Positions 36,406 through 45,900 of a stretch of DNA of 64,000 bases are shown here, piece by piece; within the stretch, counting starts at the first letter, position 1, and each line of letters starts with the position of its first letter. The notes beneath the pieces were generated by a model, which had not been told where the DNA came from, did no database searches, and saw only the letters and a program-made list of their open reading frames with translations. A program made the position numbers and the translations under genes. The stretch is from RUG708 sp050946535 (lineage in GTDB: Bacteria; Bacillota; Clostridia; Peptostreptococcales; Anaerovoracaceae), in contig JBMNUZ010000002.1 in assembly GCA_050946535.1 (NCBI GenBank), positions 62,001 to 126,000 on the forward strand. Reading direction: 5' to 3'.

Positions 36406-37221
36406 CTATTTCGCTGTCATTTCCTCCGCCATCGACACGAGAGTATCGCGGCTGCTGCCGCTGTGATTCATGCTGAGTATGTACGAATACCCGCCGCTCT
36501 GCCAGCTTACGCTGTCCTGTACGCTTGATTCCGCATAGTCTGTTCCGCCGTAGCTGACGTAGAAATGAGGATCAGCTGCAGCTCTGGCCTGCTCTTCGGA
36601 ACTGAGGCTGTATCCGTCCGGAACGTTGAGATACGTGTCGGAATTGTAGCTGAGAAAGGTTCCGTCTGCGGCCGTTATCTGTTCTGTCGGAGCTGCTGCG
36701 CTGTCTCCCTGCTGGTCTTCGTTCACAGATGCCAGGCTGACGCTGAGATTAATATCTCCTTCTTTGCCAGTGTAATCAGCGGAGATGCCCTTCGACTGTT
36801 TCATCACACTGCCGTCGTCCGTCTCTGCCTTTACATCGGTGAGGACGGCGCCTTCAAACGAATATCCGTTTGAAAAGTTCTCTGGAAGAGATGCGTCGAT
36901 GTTATTCCTGTCCATTCCGCTTTCGAGCGATTCGTATGTAGTGTAGTCATATCCTGAATGGCTGCTTGTTATCAGATTTGTGATATGGCCGCCAGCCAGA
37001 ACAGTTCCGGTGCACAGAAGTGTGAAAACGGCTGCGATAGCCACGATTCTTTTCATGCGTGAAAAACCGGTGTGTTTCCTGTATTTGACGTCCGCATTTC
37101 CACTTCTTTCACTGAGCATATCTATCCTGTTGTTGATTTCCGCCGCGCATGAAGCAGACGGCTCGAGACCGGCCGTGCCGGCTCTCATCATGTTTCTTAT
37201 TGCGTCTGCATTAGTATTCAT
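36406..37221 (-). CDS. Putative membrane-anchored anti-sigma factor
   Basis: Single-pass membrane protein of 271 residues encoded with an ECF-type sigma factor. The cytosolic part (1-55) lacks the HxxxCxxC zinc motif of classical ZAS anti-sigma domains; one transmembrane helix lies at about 58-77 (IVAIAAVFTLLCTGTVLAG). The extracytoplasmic domain of about 190 residues is Ser/Asp-rich, with a beta-rich C terminus containing WQSGGYSYILSMNHS, similar to DUF4367/DUF4179-type domains of other Firmicute anti-sigmas. Start and sigma stop overlap by 4 nt. Sequestration of the sigma is inferred from context. Confidence 0.75.
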   Translation of the reverse strand: MNTNADAIRNMMRAGTAGLEPSASCAAEINNRIDMLSERSGNADVKYRKHTGFSRMKRIVAIAAVFTLLCTGTVLAGGHITNLITSSHSGYDYTTYESLESGMDRNNIDASLPENFSNGYSFEGAVLTDVKAETDDGSVMKQSKGISADYTGKEGDINLSVSLASVNEDQQGDSAAAPTEQITAADGTFLSYNSDTYLNVPDGYSLSSEEQARAAADPHFYVSYGGTDYAESSVQDSVSWQSGGYSYILSMNHSGSSRDTLVSMAEEMTAK

Positions 37222-37790
37222 ATGGTTCCCTCTCTTCTCATCATCTGAAATGCATAACTTTTCCTGAGATCATCCTGTTTCGCGAGCTGCTTTCTGACGC
37301 TGTGGAGCCGCGATTTGACCGTTCCTTCTCTGCATTCAGTGATCTTTGCGATTTCCTTCACCGACAGATCGTCGCAGTAGTAAAGGACGGCTGTTTCCCG
37401 AAGCTTTGGAGAAAGACTCCGCATGATCGTATCGAAAGCGAGCTTGTTTACCACGCCTTCCTCCATGGTGGTCTGTTCCGCGGAAGCTGCGTCCGCCTTC
37501 AGGATGACGTTCTCGTCCGGGCGTTCCTTCGCGTGTTTTTTCCCGGTCTTTACGGCAAGACGGTGCATCGTTCTGTACAGCCAGAATCTGACCGAAGCCG
37601 GATTCTTCAGAGAGCCCGCGTTGAGCCAGAACTGCACGAACGTTTCCTGCAGGACTTCCTCGGCGTCCTCTCTGTTTCCCAGATACATATACGCCACGCG
37701 GAACAGCATGGTGCTGTATTTTTTATATAATTCATCGAAAGCATCTCTGCTTCCTTCCTGTATTTTCAATACCAGTTCACTGTCATTCAT
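37218..37790 (-). CDS. ECF-type RNA polymerase sigma factor
   Basis: Sigma-70 family extracytoplasmic function factor, 190 residues. Region 2 (10-80) has DAFDELYKKYSTMLFRVAYMY and the aromatic, acidic NREDAEEVLQETFVQFW; region 4 (120-170) has LRETAVLYYCDDLSVKEIA and the helix-turn-helix GTVKSRLHSVRKQL. GGAAAGGAGGG lies 10 nt before ATG 37790; the open frame extends 38 codons upstream but without signal. Co-transcribed with the membrane protein that probably holds it inactive until a surface signal arrives. Confidence 0.93.
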   Translation of the reverse strand: MNDSELVLKIQEGSRDAFDELYKKYSTMLFRVAYMYLGNREDAEEVLQETFVQFWLNAGSLKNPASVRFWLYRTMHRLAVKTGKKHAKERPDENVILKADAASAEQTTMEEGVVNKLAFDTIMRSLSPKLRETAVLYYCDDLSVKEIAKITECREGTVKSRLHSVRKQLAKQDDLRKSYAFQMMRREGTI

Positions 37791-38836
37791 TTGATATGTT
37801 CCACCCTCCTTTCCGGATCTTCGCTTCTCGAGGCGCCTCTGTATATAAGAGCAGATTCGTGAAGCCTGTGGTTCGGAAATCAGTGAAAAATTTGTTTCTG
37901 TCATATCTGCTGACCGCAGCGAGCAGCAGCGGCCCGCGGCGCATCGGCGATTCTAAGCAACTTCGGCCGGCGGATTACAAGCTTATTCCAATAACCTTCG
38001 GACGGCGGTGAACCTGCAGTCACAAATGACTTATTCTGAATACTATATCTTTATCTCAATTATCACTTACTTTTTTATCATATTTCACTATTAACTTCAC
38101 TTTTAAAAAAGTTTTTCAGCAAAGCGAGTGCGTCTGAGCGGTAATTTTGATTGCGGCTGAGTAAGTGGCGTCAGGCCGCGAATAAGCAGAGCGTAAGGAT
38201 AGAAATGGGAGGGTATATCAGTGTGCAGCTGAGCAGCGTAGTCAGATTGCGGCTGAAAACGGCGTCAGATTGTAACCGAGAATCGGCTTTAGATTGCAAC
38301 TGCAAATGGAATCAGATTGCAGCTGAACAGCAGCGCCAGAGAGATTATTTTCCAGCTTTGAAAGATATCTTCCATTCATAATAAGAATTGTGATAACGAG
38401 CTTTTATTTTCCTTCCAAAGCCTTCATATTGTGGAGATCCGATCGGACATGCAGCGGAAATGTACAGATCTCAATATTCATATCAATACTCATTCTGCTC
38501 CGGATCGACGCTGCGTGAAAATTATCAAATGTGATAATACGTGTATAAATGTATATAATCATTCATTTATAATCAACATATACATCATATGTGATATAAA
38601 AGTGTATCACTATATAAATCAGACAACCGTCTGTATTGTGAGAGATCTGGTTCAAGAGCAGGGGAAAATGGCTGCAATAATCATCAACAGATCACATGAT
38701 TTCATTATTTGAAATCTGTTGCTTGCAGCATTGTTTTTGTATCCACCGGTCTCGGGTTCTTTAAGAAAAACTGAATCAGTTGTTAATTTTTCAGCTGCAT
38801 ATAAAAGATGCAGAGTTTATTCAAAGGGAGTATTAA
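37791..38836. other. Long intergenic region before the vWA/SLH gene
   Basis: Just over 1 kb without a supportable gene. At 38243-38336 lie four loose copies of a unit of about 23 bp opening with CAGATTG. From about 38520 to 38800 the sequence is AT-rich, with many ATATA stretches and probably the promoter of the next gene. Weak short frames show no ribosome binding site. Confidence 0.45.
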
Positions 38837-41401
38837 ATGATACATAGTAGAAAACATAATCTGATCCTGTGTTTACTGCTTGCTATCGCAATGGTAGTTG
38901 CTTTGATTCCTGTGACAGCGGTCCAAGCTTCGGCTGACACAGCGGTACAAGCTTCAGCTGACACATCAGATACGAGTGATGATACAGGGACACAGTGGGA
39001 CGTTTCAAAATCGAAGACTGCAACAGCATTGAGTGACGACGGCACATCTGACATAACGATTTCGATTCCGTCAAAAGAGGAAGCACTGTCTTCCGAGATA
39101 TGTTTTGTGCTGGATAAATCACAGTTTTCAGCTACAGAAGAATCAGCGCTCGAGCTGCTCAGCGATTTGAAAACTGTCGTCGACAATACAGATGCCACGG
39201 TAAAGGTGGATATAGTCGGTTTCAACCGCAGGGCGATCAATCTCGGCACGTATGATCTGAAGGAACAGTATGATGAAATCAAGGCTGCTTTCGAGCAGAG
39301 CATCACTGGCGGAACCAACATGCACGCGGGTCTGCTGGAGGCTCAGAAAGTTCTCGCGAGTGATACTTCAATTCCGGACAGCAGGAAATATATGATACTT
39401 GTATCAGACGGCGACACATATCTGTGGTGTAAGAACGGTGACACCAGCACACCTTATTCACGTGCGTACAATCCTGACGGCAGCGGACCAGAATCTTACG
39501 GCGGTTACTATGATGAAGTTTATTACGCTCCGAGCCGGATATCTACAGATGAAAGCACCGGTGAAACAAATGTGACAAGACCGACAACGAGCGATCAGAC
39601 GTTATGGGATGAATATTTAGAGGATGTAAGGGCTAGAAATGAAGAGAGCAACGGTGATTCGTACGATTTTATCTGGTACTATTACGATCATCTGTGGATG
39701 ATGAAATCGCAAGAAGCTGTTGTTGCAGACGGATATATATATCAACCGCGTAATTTCAGGAGTGCATCAAACATAGATATGGCATTCTTGTATGCGGCGG
39801 ACACCTACTATGAGTTAGCATCTCAGTACCATTGCTATGCCATGGCGGTGCCGAGCTGGAATACGTCAGACGGCGGTCACGAAGCATTCATGGATTACCT
39901 GAATAACGGAGCGTCGACCGGTTTCGAATCGATCGAAAACGACGTGCTCTACGCTTTAGGTGCGGGTTCGACTGTAACGGATTACATGGGATACGACGAA
40001 GAAGCTGGATACAACTTCGACCTCACCGATCCGTCTGCAGTCACGATTACGGTCGACGACGGCAGCAGCACTGAAACTCTGACTGCCGAGAAAATCGATG
40101 ACAATCATTACGGCTTTGGAAAGATTGAAACGACTGATACGTCCAGTCAGGAATACCAATATGAAATTACATATTATCCTGACGACATGGGAGCCGGCGA
40201 GCATTTCGTCTGGACGACGAACGTCAATGTGACGAATTTTGAGCACGTTCAGATCCACTATACTGTAAAGTTCACGGATAAAAGCTCCGATGCGGGCACT
40301 CACGGACAGCTGGATCTGGACGGTGACGGAATAGTAGACGGCACTGACACTCAGGTGACAGATCCTGTTTATACAAATCAGAAGGCAGTTCTTGTTCCAA
40401 TTGACACGTCCGGCAATACATCTGCAGAGGAAACATTCCCTATGCCTTCGGTCAGCTATTATGTCGAGCCTGTTACGTCATGGTACAGGCTGACTTATGA
40501 GACGAACGGCGGAAATGAGATAGCTTCCGAAGTGTATGAAGAAGGCACGAGGGTGGATCTTTCCAGTAAGACTCCTGTGCGGGACGGATATACGTTTACT
40601 GGCTGGTACAGCGACTCTGATCTTACGACTCCGATAACGAGCGTTTTGATGACGAGCAACAAGACGGTTTATGCCGGCTGGGAAGAAAGCGGAGACACTA
40701 CACCTGACCTCGACACTGTAAACCATTACGCTTATGTAGCTGGTTACGAAGACGGCACGGTAAGACCGGAGAACAACATCACGCGTGAGGAGACGGCGGC
40801 TATTATCTTCAGACTTCTCAAGAGCACTTCGCGAGAGGAAAATCTTACATACACGAATAACTTCGCAGATGTAGATGATTCGAGGTGGTCGAACACCGAG
40901 ATCTCGACACTGACAAAGATGGGTATCATCTACGGAAGATCAGAAGATGAATTCGATCCTGAAGCGTATATCACGCGGGCAGAGTTCGCAGCTCTGTTTG
41001 CGCGTTTCAGCACTGCCGACAGCCAGGGAACAGAAGGAGAAACGCCTGCATTCTCTGATATTAGCGGACACTGGGCGGAGGCCGACATCAACAAGGCTGT
41101 AAGCCTGGGCTGGATAGCAGGATATCCCGACGGAACATTCCGGCCTGACGAGTACATTACCAGGGCGGAGGCGATGACCCTGATCAACAGCGTTCTTATG
41201 AGAGTTCCTTCAGATGAAAGCCATATCCTGGACGGTGTAACGTGGAGCGACAATCTCGATAAGACAGCCTGGTACTACATAGCCGTTCAGGAGGCTACGA
41301 ACAGCCACGACTACACGAGAGAAAATCTCACATCGCCGGACGAACAGTGGACAGAGTTCACGGGAACGCCTGACTGGGAAGCTCTTGAACAAAAGAACTA
41401 G
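38837..41401 (+). CDS. vWA / InlB B-repeat / SLH surface protein
   Basis: Exported cell-surface protein of 854 residues. A signal peptide (about 1-32) is followed at once by an exact duplication of TAVQASAD (27-34, 35-42). The von Willebrand A domain (about 85-390) has VLDKSQFS in place of DxSxS, TGGTNMHAGL and VSDGD; the fifth position of the MIDAS motif is Phe, not Ser. An InlB B-type beta-grasp repeat (about 550-620; GYTFTGWYSD, TVYAGW) and three SLH repeats (about 635-820) follow. SLH domains anchor it to the wall polymer; the vWA part probably binds a protein ligand. AAAGGGAG precedes the ATG. Monocistronic. Confidence 0.88.
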   Translation: MIHSRKHNLILCLLLAIAMVVALIPVTAVQASADTAVQASADTSDTSDDTGTQWDVSKSKTATALSDDGTSDITISIPSKEEALSSEICFVLDKSQFSATEESALELLSDLKTVVDNTDATVKVDIVGFNRRAINLGTYDLKEQYDEIKAAFEQSITGGTNMHAGLLEAQKVLASDTSIPDSRKYMILVSDGDTYLWCKNGDTSTPYSRAYNPDGSGPESYGGYYDEVYYAPSRISTDESTGETNVTRPTTSDQTLWDEYLEDVRARNEESNGDSYDFIWYYYDHLWMMKSQEAVVADGYIYQPRNFRSASNIDMAFLYAADTYYELASQYHCYAMAVPSWNTSDGGHEAFMDYLNNGASTGFESIENDVLYALGAGSTVTDYMGYDEEAGYNFDLTDPSAVTITVDDGSSTETLTAEKIDDNHYGFGKIETTDTSSQEYQYEITYYPDDMGAGEHFVWTTNVNVTNFEHVQIHYTVKFTDKSSDAGTHGQLDLDGDGIVDGTDTQVTDPVYTNQKAVLVPIDTSGNTSAEETFPMPSVSYYVEPVTSWYRLTYETNGGNEIASEVYEEGTRVDLSSKTPVRDGYTFTGWYSDSDLTTPITSVLMTSNKTVYAGWEESGDTTPDLDTVNHYAYVAGYEDGTVRPENNITREETAAIIFRLLKSTSREENLTYTNNFADVDDSRWSNTEISTLTKMGIIYGRSEDEFDPEAYITRAEFAALFARFSTADSQGTEGETPAFSDISGHWAEADINKAVSLGWIAGYPDGTFRPDEYITRAEAMTLINSVLMRVPSDESHILDGVTWSDNLDKTAWYYIAVQEATNSHDYTRENLTSPDEQWTEFTGTPDWEALEQKN

Positions 41402-41499
41402 AAAGTTGTAATTTAAGTATGCTGTAAATAAAATAGGGAAAATCCGTCATAAGAAGTAATTGAAATGTACGGATACAATAAAACAAGCAGTAAGCACAT

Positions 41500-41545
41500 G
41501 CGGCGCGGAAGTCAAAAAAACTCCGCGCCGCTTATTTTATTTGGG
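41500..41545 (+). terminator. Intrinsic terminator after the vWA/SLH gene
   Basis: GCGGCGCGGA (41500-41509) pairs with TCCGCGCCGC (41522-41531), then TTATTTTATTTG. Confidence 0.88.
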
Positions 41546-41789
41546 AAAGACGGCCAGCGGATTCAGGGAGGCAGGCAAGATCATGAATATTTGCATTTTA
41601 CAGGGATTTATAAGCGATGTGGCACAGGTAAGAAGCAGCAGGAAAAAGAAAACCTAAAATACACTCGGCATGAGGCGCCGGATAGCAATATATGATAAAA
41701 TTTACCGTAAAGGTTTAATTTCAAGTACCAGAGCTTATGGATCCGGGGAGAGCTGTGAGCCGCTGGACAGTCATAAGGGGAATACAGTA

Positions 41790-44585
41790 TTGCTTCAGTT
41801 AGAACATATATACAAACAATACAGGACGGGAGATCTGGTCCAGAATGCGCTTCAGGATGTGACTCTGAATCTGCGGGACAGCGAATTCGTATGTGTACTC
41901 GGGCCGAGCGGCTCGGGCAAGACGACGCTCCTGAACGTAATAGGAGGACTCGACAGGTACGACGCTGGAGACGTGGTCATCAACGGGATTTCCACTAAAG
42001 AATACAACGACAGGGACTGGGACACGTACAGGAACCGCACGATCGGATTCGTATTTCAGAGCTACAATCTGATTCCGCACCAGAGCGTGCTCGCGAACGT
42101 CGAGCTGGCGATGACGATTTCGGGCGTTTCCAGAGAGAAACGGAGAAAGCGCTCCGAAAGAGCGCTGAAACGTGTCGGCCTCGGCGATCAGCTCCACAAG
42201 AAGCCGGGACAGATGTCAGGAGGGCAGATGCAGAGAGTCGCGATCGCGAGAGCTCTTGTGAACGATCCTGACATACTGCTTGCGGACGAGCCTACCGGCG
42301 CGCTCGATACAGAGACGAGCGTCCAGATCATGGAGATCCTGAAGGGAGTAGCAAGGAACAGGCTCGTCGTCATGGTCACCCACAATCCTGAACTCGCAGA
42401 AAAATACGCGACGAGAATCATCACGCTGAAAGACGGAGAGATTACAAGCGATTCGATGCCGTACGATCCGGCGGCAGAGACGGAGCCGGAAACGGGAGAT
42501 GAAAGCGAAGAGCAGACAGCACAGAACCCGGCTGATGGCAAAGCAGGGCGCAGGCGCAGAAAGAAAGGACGAAAGCGCTCGAACATGTCGTTCTTTACCT
42601 CTCTGGCTCTGAGCTTCAACAATCTTCGTACGAAAAAAGCAAGGACGCTGCTGACGTCGTTTGCCGGCTCCATCGGTATCATCGGAATTGCGCTTGTCCT
42701 GGCGCTGACAGCTGGGGTCAGGACATATATCTCCGACATTCAGGAATCCACGCTGACTGCATATCCGATAACGATAGATTCTCAGGCCGTCGATCTTTCA
42801 GGCATTGATACGGGCGGCAGCAACAGCAATAGCAACAGCAGCGACAGCGAGAAAAGCGGTGTATACGCAGACAACAGCGGATCTATTACTTCGGGAATGG
42901 TGACGAATAATCTGAAAAAATTTAAAGCTTATCTCGACGATCCCGAAAGCGAGATACGAAACTACATAGGGAAGAACGGCATCATCTACAACTACGATGT
43001 AAGTTTCGACGCGTATTCCTACGATTCGACGGGCGCGCTCGTTAACAGCGGCGCGGATCCCCAGGGCACGAGCCAGCTTTCTTCGTCACAGAGTTCTGAC
43101 GGCATCAGTCTGTTTTCCGGAAGTTCGAGCGGAGCGGCAGAAAACTTTTCCGAACTAATGACGGGATCCGACGGGAGTTCAGTAAGCCAGGTTCTTAAAG
43201 ACAATTACGATCTGCTCTACGGCAGCTGGCCTGAACAGAAGGAGGAGCTGATTTTAGTTCTGGACGAAAACAACGCGCTTCCGACGGATACTCTGTATCA
43301 GCTCGGGCTGATAACAAAGGACGAATATACGGAACTTAACAGGGAAATCTCTGATTCAGGCGAAGCCCAGCAGATGACGTTTGATTACGAGGAATTGTGC
43401 AGCAGAACGTTTTACATCGTACCAGCCTGCGATATGTACAAGCAGAATCAGAACGGAACCTTCACGAGGATAGACGACGATTCCGCAGACATTAATGATC
43501 TTGCGGCAAACGGCATGCAGCTGAAGATTTCAGGTGTTGTAAAACCTAAAGAGGGAGAAAACACTGCGTCTGTCTCTACAGCGATAGGATATACGAGAGC
43601 TCTGACGAATTATCTCATCGACTACTCGGACAACAGCGCCGTCGTCAAAGCGCAGAAGAGCACCCCAAGCGTCAATGTACTGAACGGAGTGGATTTCGAA
43701 GCCTCGACGGATGAAGAAAAAATCAGCGAGACAAAGCAGTATATTTCTTCACTCGGAATATCTGACAAGGCGGCGATGTATGAACGGATAATGGCATATA
43801 TGGCGCAGAATGGAACCTCGTCGGATCAGACGCAGTCAGCAGCAGCGGACAGTGCGGCATTGATGGCCGCTGCGGATGAAAATTCTATGGCTGCGGCGAT
43901 GGACGCGTGGCTTCAGTCGTCTGCAGACCAGTCGGTGCTTCTGACGATATATTCCGAGTTCCTCAGCGGATACACGTACGAAGACAACCTGGAGGCTTTC
44001 GGAAGCGTGGACTACGACGATCCTTCGTCTATAAGCATCTATACCGACAGCTTCAGTGACAAGGAAGCCGTTTCAAAGTGCATACAGGATTACAATAAAA
44101 AAGCGGACAAGGAAGACGAGATCACGTATACCGATTACGTGAAACTCATGACGTCTTCGCTCAACCAGATCACCAACATGATTTCATATGTAATGATAGC
44201 GCTCATGGCTGTTTCGCTGGTGGTTTCATGCATAATGATAGGAATAATAACTCACATTTCTGTATTGGAAAGGACGAAGGAGATAGGAATATTGAGAGCG
44301 CTCGGTGCTTCCAAGCGCAATGTGTCGGAGGTTTTCAACGCCGAGACGTTTATCATCGGATGCCTGTCAGGAATTATCGGAGTAGCGGTTTCGTTAGTGC
44401 TGATTTTCCCGATGAATTCGATCCTGCATTCACAACTTGGAAATACGGACATAAACGCATATCTGCCTGTAAAATACGCGGCACTGCTGATACTGCTCAG
44501 CATTGTGATAACGGTATTCGGAGGACTTATTCCTGCAAGATCGGCTGCGAAGAAAGACCCTGTAGCTTCGCTCAGGACGGAATAA
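41790..44585 (+). CDS. ABC transporter, fused ATPase and FtsX-type permease
   Basis: Membrane protein of 931 residues with the MacB-like order ATPase then permease. The ATPase (1-225) has Walker A GPSGSGKTT, signature MSGGQMQRVAIARAL and Walker B LLADEPTGALD. A basic/acidic linker (230-275) leads to transmembrane helix 1 (about 290-315), a large extracytoplasmic domain of about 480 residues rich in Ser/Asp, and three C-terminal helices of the FtsX family (EIGILRALGASKRNV; IPARSAAKKDPVASLRTE). TTG 41790, reading MLQLEHIYKQY, is preferred as it matches the conserved N terminus and has AAGGGG 10 nt upstream; the frame extends 40 codons further. Likely exports peptides or lipoproteins; substrate unknown. 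Confidence 0.9.
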   Translation: MLQLEHIYKQYRTGDLVQNALQDVTLNLRDSEFVCVLGPSGSGKTTLLNVIGGLDRYDAGDVVINGISTKEYNDRDWDTYRNRTIGFVFQSYNLIPHQSVLANVELAMTISGVSREKRRKRSERALKRVGLGDQLHKKPGQMSGGQMQRVAIARALVNDPDILLADEPTGALDTETSVQIMEILKGVARNRLVVMVTHNPELAEKYATRIITLKDGEITSDSMPYDPAAETEPETGDESEEQTAQNPADGKAGRRRRKKGRKRSNMSFFTSLALSFNNLRTKKARTLLTSFAGSIGIIGIALVLALTAGVRTYISDIQESTLTAYPITIDSQAVDLSGIDTGGSNSNSNSSDSEKSGVYADNSGSITSGMVTNNLKKFKAYLDDPESEIRNYIGKNGIIYNYDVSFDAYSYDSTGALVNSGADPQGTSQLSSSQSSDGISLFSGSSSGAAENFSELMTGSDGSSVSQVLKDNYDLLYGSWPEQKEELILVLDENNALPTDTLYQLGLITKDEYTELNREISDSGEAQQMTFDYEELCSRTFYIVPACDMYKQNQNGTFTRIDDDSADINDLAANGMQLKISGVVKPKEGENTASVSTAIGYTRALTNYLIDYSDNSAVVKAQKSTPSVNVLNGVDFEASTDEEKISETKQYISSLGISDKAAMYERIMAYMAQNGTSSDQTQSAAADSAALMAAADENSMAAAMDAWLQSSADQSVLLTIYSEFLSGYTYEDNLEAFGSVDYDDPSSISIYTDSFSDKEAVSKCIQDYNKKADKEDEITYTDYVKLMTSSLNQITNMISYVMIALMAVSLVVSCIMIGIITHISVLERTKEIGILRALGASKRNVSEVFNAETFIIGCLSGIIGVAVSLVLIFPMNSILHSQLGNTDINAYLPVKYAALLILLSIVITVFGGLIPARSAAKKDPVASLRTE

Positions 44586-44651
44586 ACTTCTGCAATGGCT
44601 TCATGGCTGCAGGATTGCAGGAATGAAGGAAGATGTGACGGCAGAACAGAG

Positions 44652-44682
44652 CGGCCCGCGGACTGCAGAAGTCCGCGGGCCG
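44652..44682. terminator. Hairpin between convergent genes
   Basis: CGGCCCGCGGACT (44652-44664) pairs with AGTCCGCGGGCCG (44670-44682). The T-run is weak on both strands (TTTGTC on plus), so termination would rely on the 13-bp stem. Confidence 0.65.
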
Positions 44683-44686
44683 TTTG

Positions 44687-45097
44687 TCATATCAGTATGC
44701 CCTGTGTGTGGTCGTATTCGTGCTGAATAATCTGTGCGATCCAGCCGGTAAAGCTCTTGCGCTCCTTTTTCCATCTCATGTCCCTGTATTCGACCTCGAT
44801 GTGCGCGTAGCGCGTCGTCTTTCTTTTGCCGTCCAAAGAGAGGCAGCCTTCTTCCGTTTCATACGGAAACTGCTTTTTTACTATGACGGGGTTGTACATG
44901 ACCGTCGCGAACATGCCCGTGTTAATAATTATGATGCTTTTATTCACGCCGATCATGTTGGCTGCCATGCCGACGCATTCATCGCTGTGAGCCTTCAGTG
45001 TATCGAGCAGGTCGTGGCCTATGTACATGTCTTCGCGCGTGGCCGGTTCTGCTTTCAGCTGCAGGAAGAACTTGTCCCTGCAAATTTCTCTTACCAT
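44687..45097 (-). CDS. def: Peptide deformylase, short clostridial type
   Basis: Metalloenzyme that removes the N-formyl group from nascent proteins, 136 residues, the short form common in Clostridia. Motif 2 EGCLSLDG and motif 3 QHEYDH give the Cys/His/His metal ligands and catalytic Glu. Motif 1, usually GxGLAAPQ, reads VGMAANM, so the oxyanion-stabilising Gln is replaced by Met, a feature of this subgroup. AAGGAG lies before the ATG. The next gene upstream on this strand encodes a phosphoesterase 46 nt away. Activity likely but not certain because of motif 1. Confidence 0.9.
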   Translation of the reverse strand: MVREICRDKFFLQLKAEPATREDMYIGHDLLDTLKAHSDECVGMAANMIGVNKSIIIINTGMFATVMYNPVIVKKQFPYETEEGCLSLDGKRKTTRYAHIEVEYRDMRWKKERKSFTGWIAQIIQHEYDHTQGILI

Positions 45098-45143
45098 TCC
45101 TGTATTTTCTCCTTTGTTAGAATCGCGTTTCTGCTTCCTGTTT

Positions 45144-45884
45144 CTACAGTATTTTTTCCGGCTTCCACTTTAGGAAATCTCCGGATACGAGCTTGTAAAC
45201 CACTCCGTTTTTCACGCCTGTCACGCTGTCGTGCCATCGTGCGGCGCCGTGGCAGTGTGCGTAAATAACCTGGCTTACTCCGTACTCCTCGGCGATATCG
45301 GTAAAGCAGCTCTTTGTCTGCAGTATGTTCGTCGGAGGGTAGTGGAGGAACATGATGAATTTTTTGTATCCGTCTGCAGAAGCCTGCTCGAAAGACTTCC
45401 TGAGTCTGTAGTATTCGCGTGCCACGAGCTTCTCTGCGTGTGCAGCCTCGTCTTCGTCCCAGCCGGTCAGGTGTCCGTCGTCATCGAGATAGAAAGGACC
45501 TTCAAACGTGTATCCTTTTGTCCCCACGATCGCGTAATCCTCGTAGGCATAGTAGTTGTTCTGGAGAAACGAGAGACGGCCGCCGAACTGTTCGTTCAGC
45601 CGTTCTGTCTTGTTCGCCTCCCAGAACATGTCGTGATTTCCGCGTGTGAGAATCTTCCTGCCCGGCAGCGACATGATGTATTCGAAATCCTTTTCGCACT
45701 GAGGCAGTTTCTTGCCCCATGTGTGGTCTCCGACGAGGACGAGTGTGTCGCCGCCGGATATCATCCGTTCACAGTTTTTCATGAGTTTTTTCTCATGGTT
45801 TTTCCAGGCCCTGCCGAAGTCGTCCATGTTCTTTTCCGGAACCTGATAGCAGAGGTGCAGGTCGCCTATAGCGTACAGACTCAT
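45144..45884 (-). CDS. Calcineurin-type metallophosphoesterase
   Basis: Cytosolic phosphoesterase of 246 residues with the di-metal fold signatures in order: GDLHL, GDHTWG, GNHDMFW, LHYPPT and AHCHG. The second motif has GDHTW rather than GDxxD/GDxVG. This family of unknown substrate is widespread in Clostridia, often near def or housekeeping genes. GGAGG precedes the ATG, and the hydrogenase gene ends 16 nt upstream, so it may be the third gene of the hydrogenase transcript. Confidence 0.9.
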   Translation of the reverse strand: MSLYAIGDLHLCYQVPEKNMDDFGRAWKNHEKKLMKNCERMISGGDTLVLVGDHTWGKKLPQCEKDFEYIMSLPGRKILTRGNHDMFWEANKTERLNEQFGGRLSFLQNNYYAYEDYAIVGTKGYTFEGPFYLDDDGHLTGWDEDEAAHAEKLVAREYYRLRKSFEQASADGYKKFIMFLHYPPTNILQTKSCFTDIAEEYGVSQVIYAHCHGAARWHDSVTGVKNGVVYKLVSGDFLKWKPEKIL

Positions 45885-45900
45885 AACTCGTTTCCTCCCG

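Noticed and set aside
36090..36476. 128-codon plus-strand frame
   Set aside because: No ribosome binding site; it crosses a strong terminator and a degenerate repeat tract and overlaps the anti-sigma gene.
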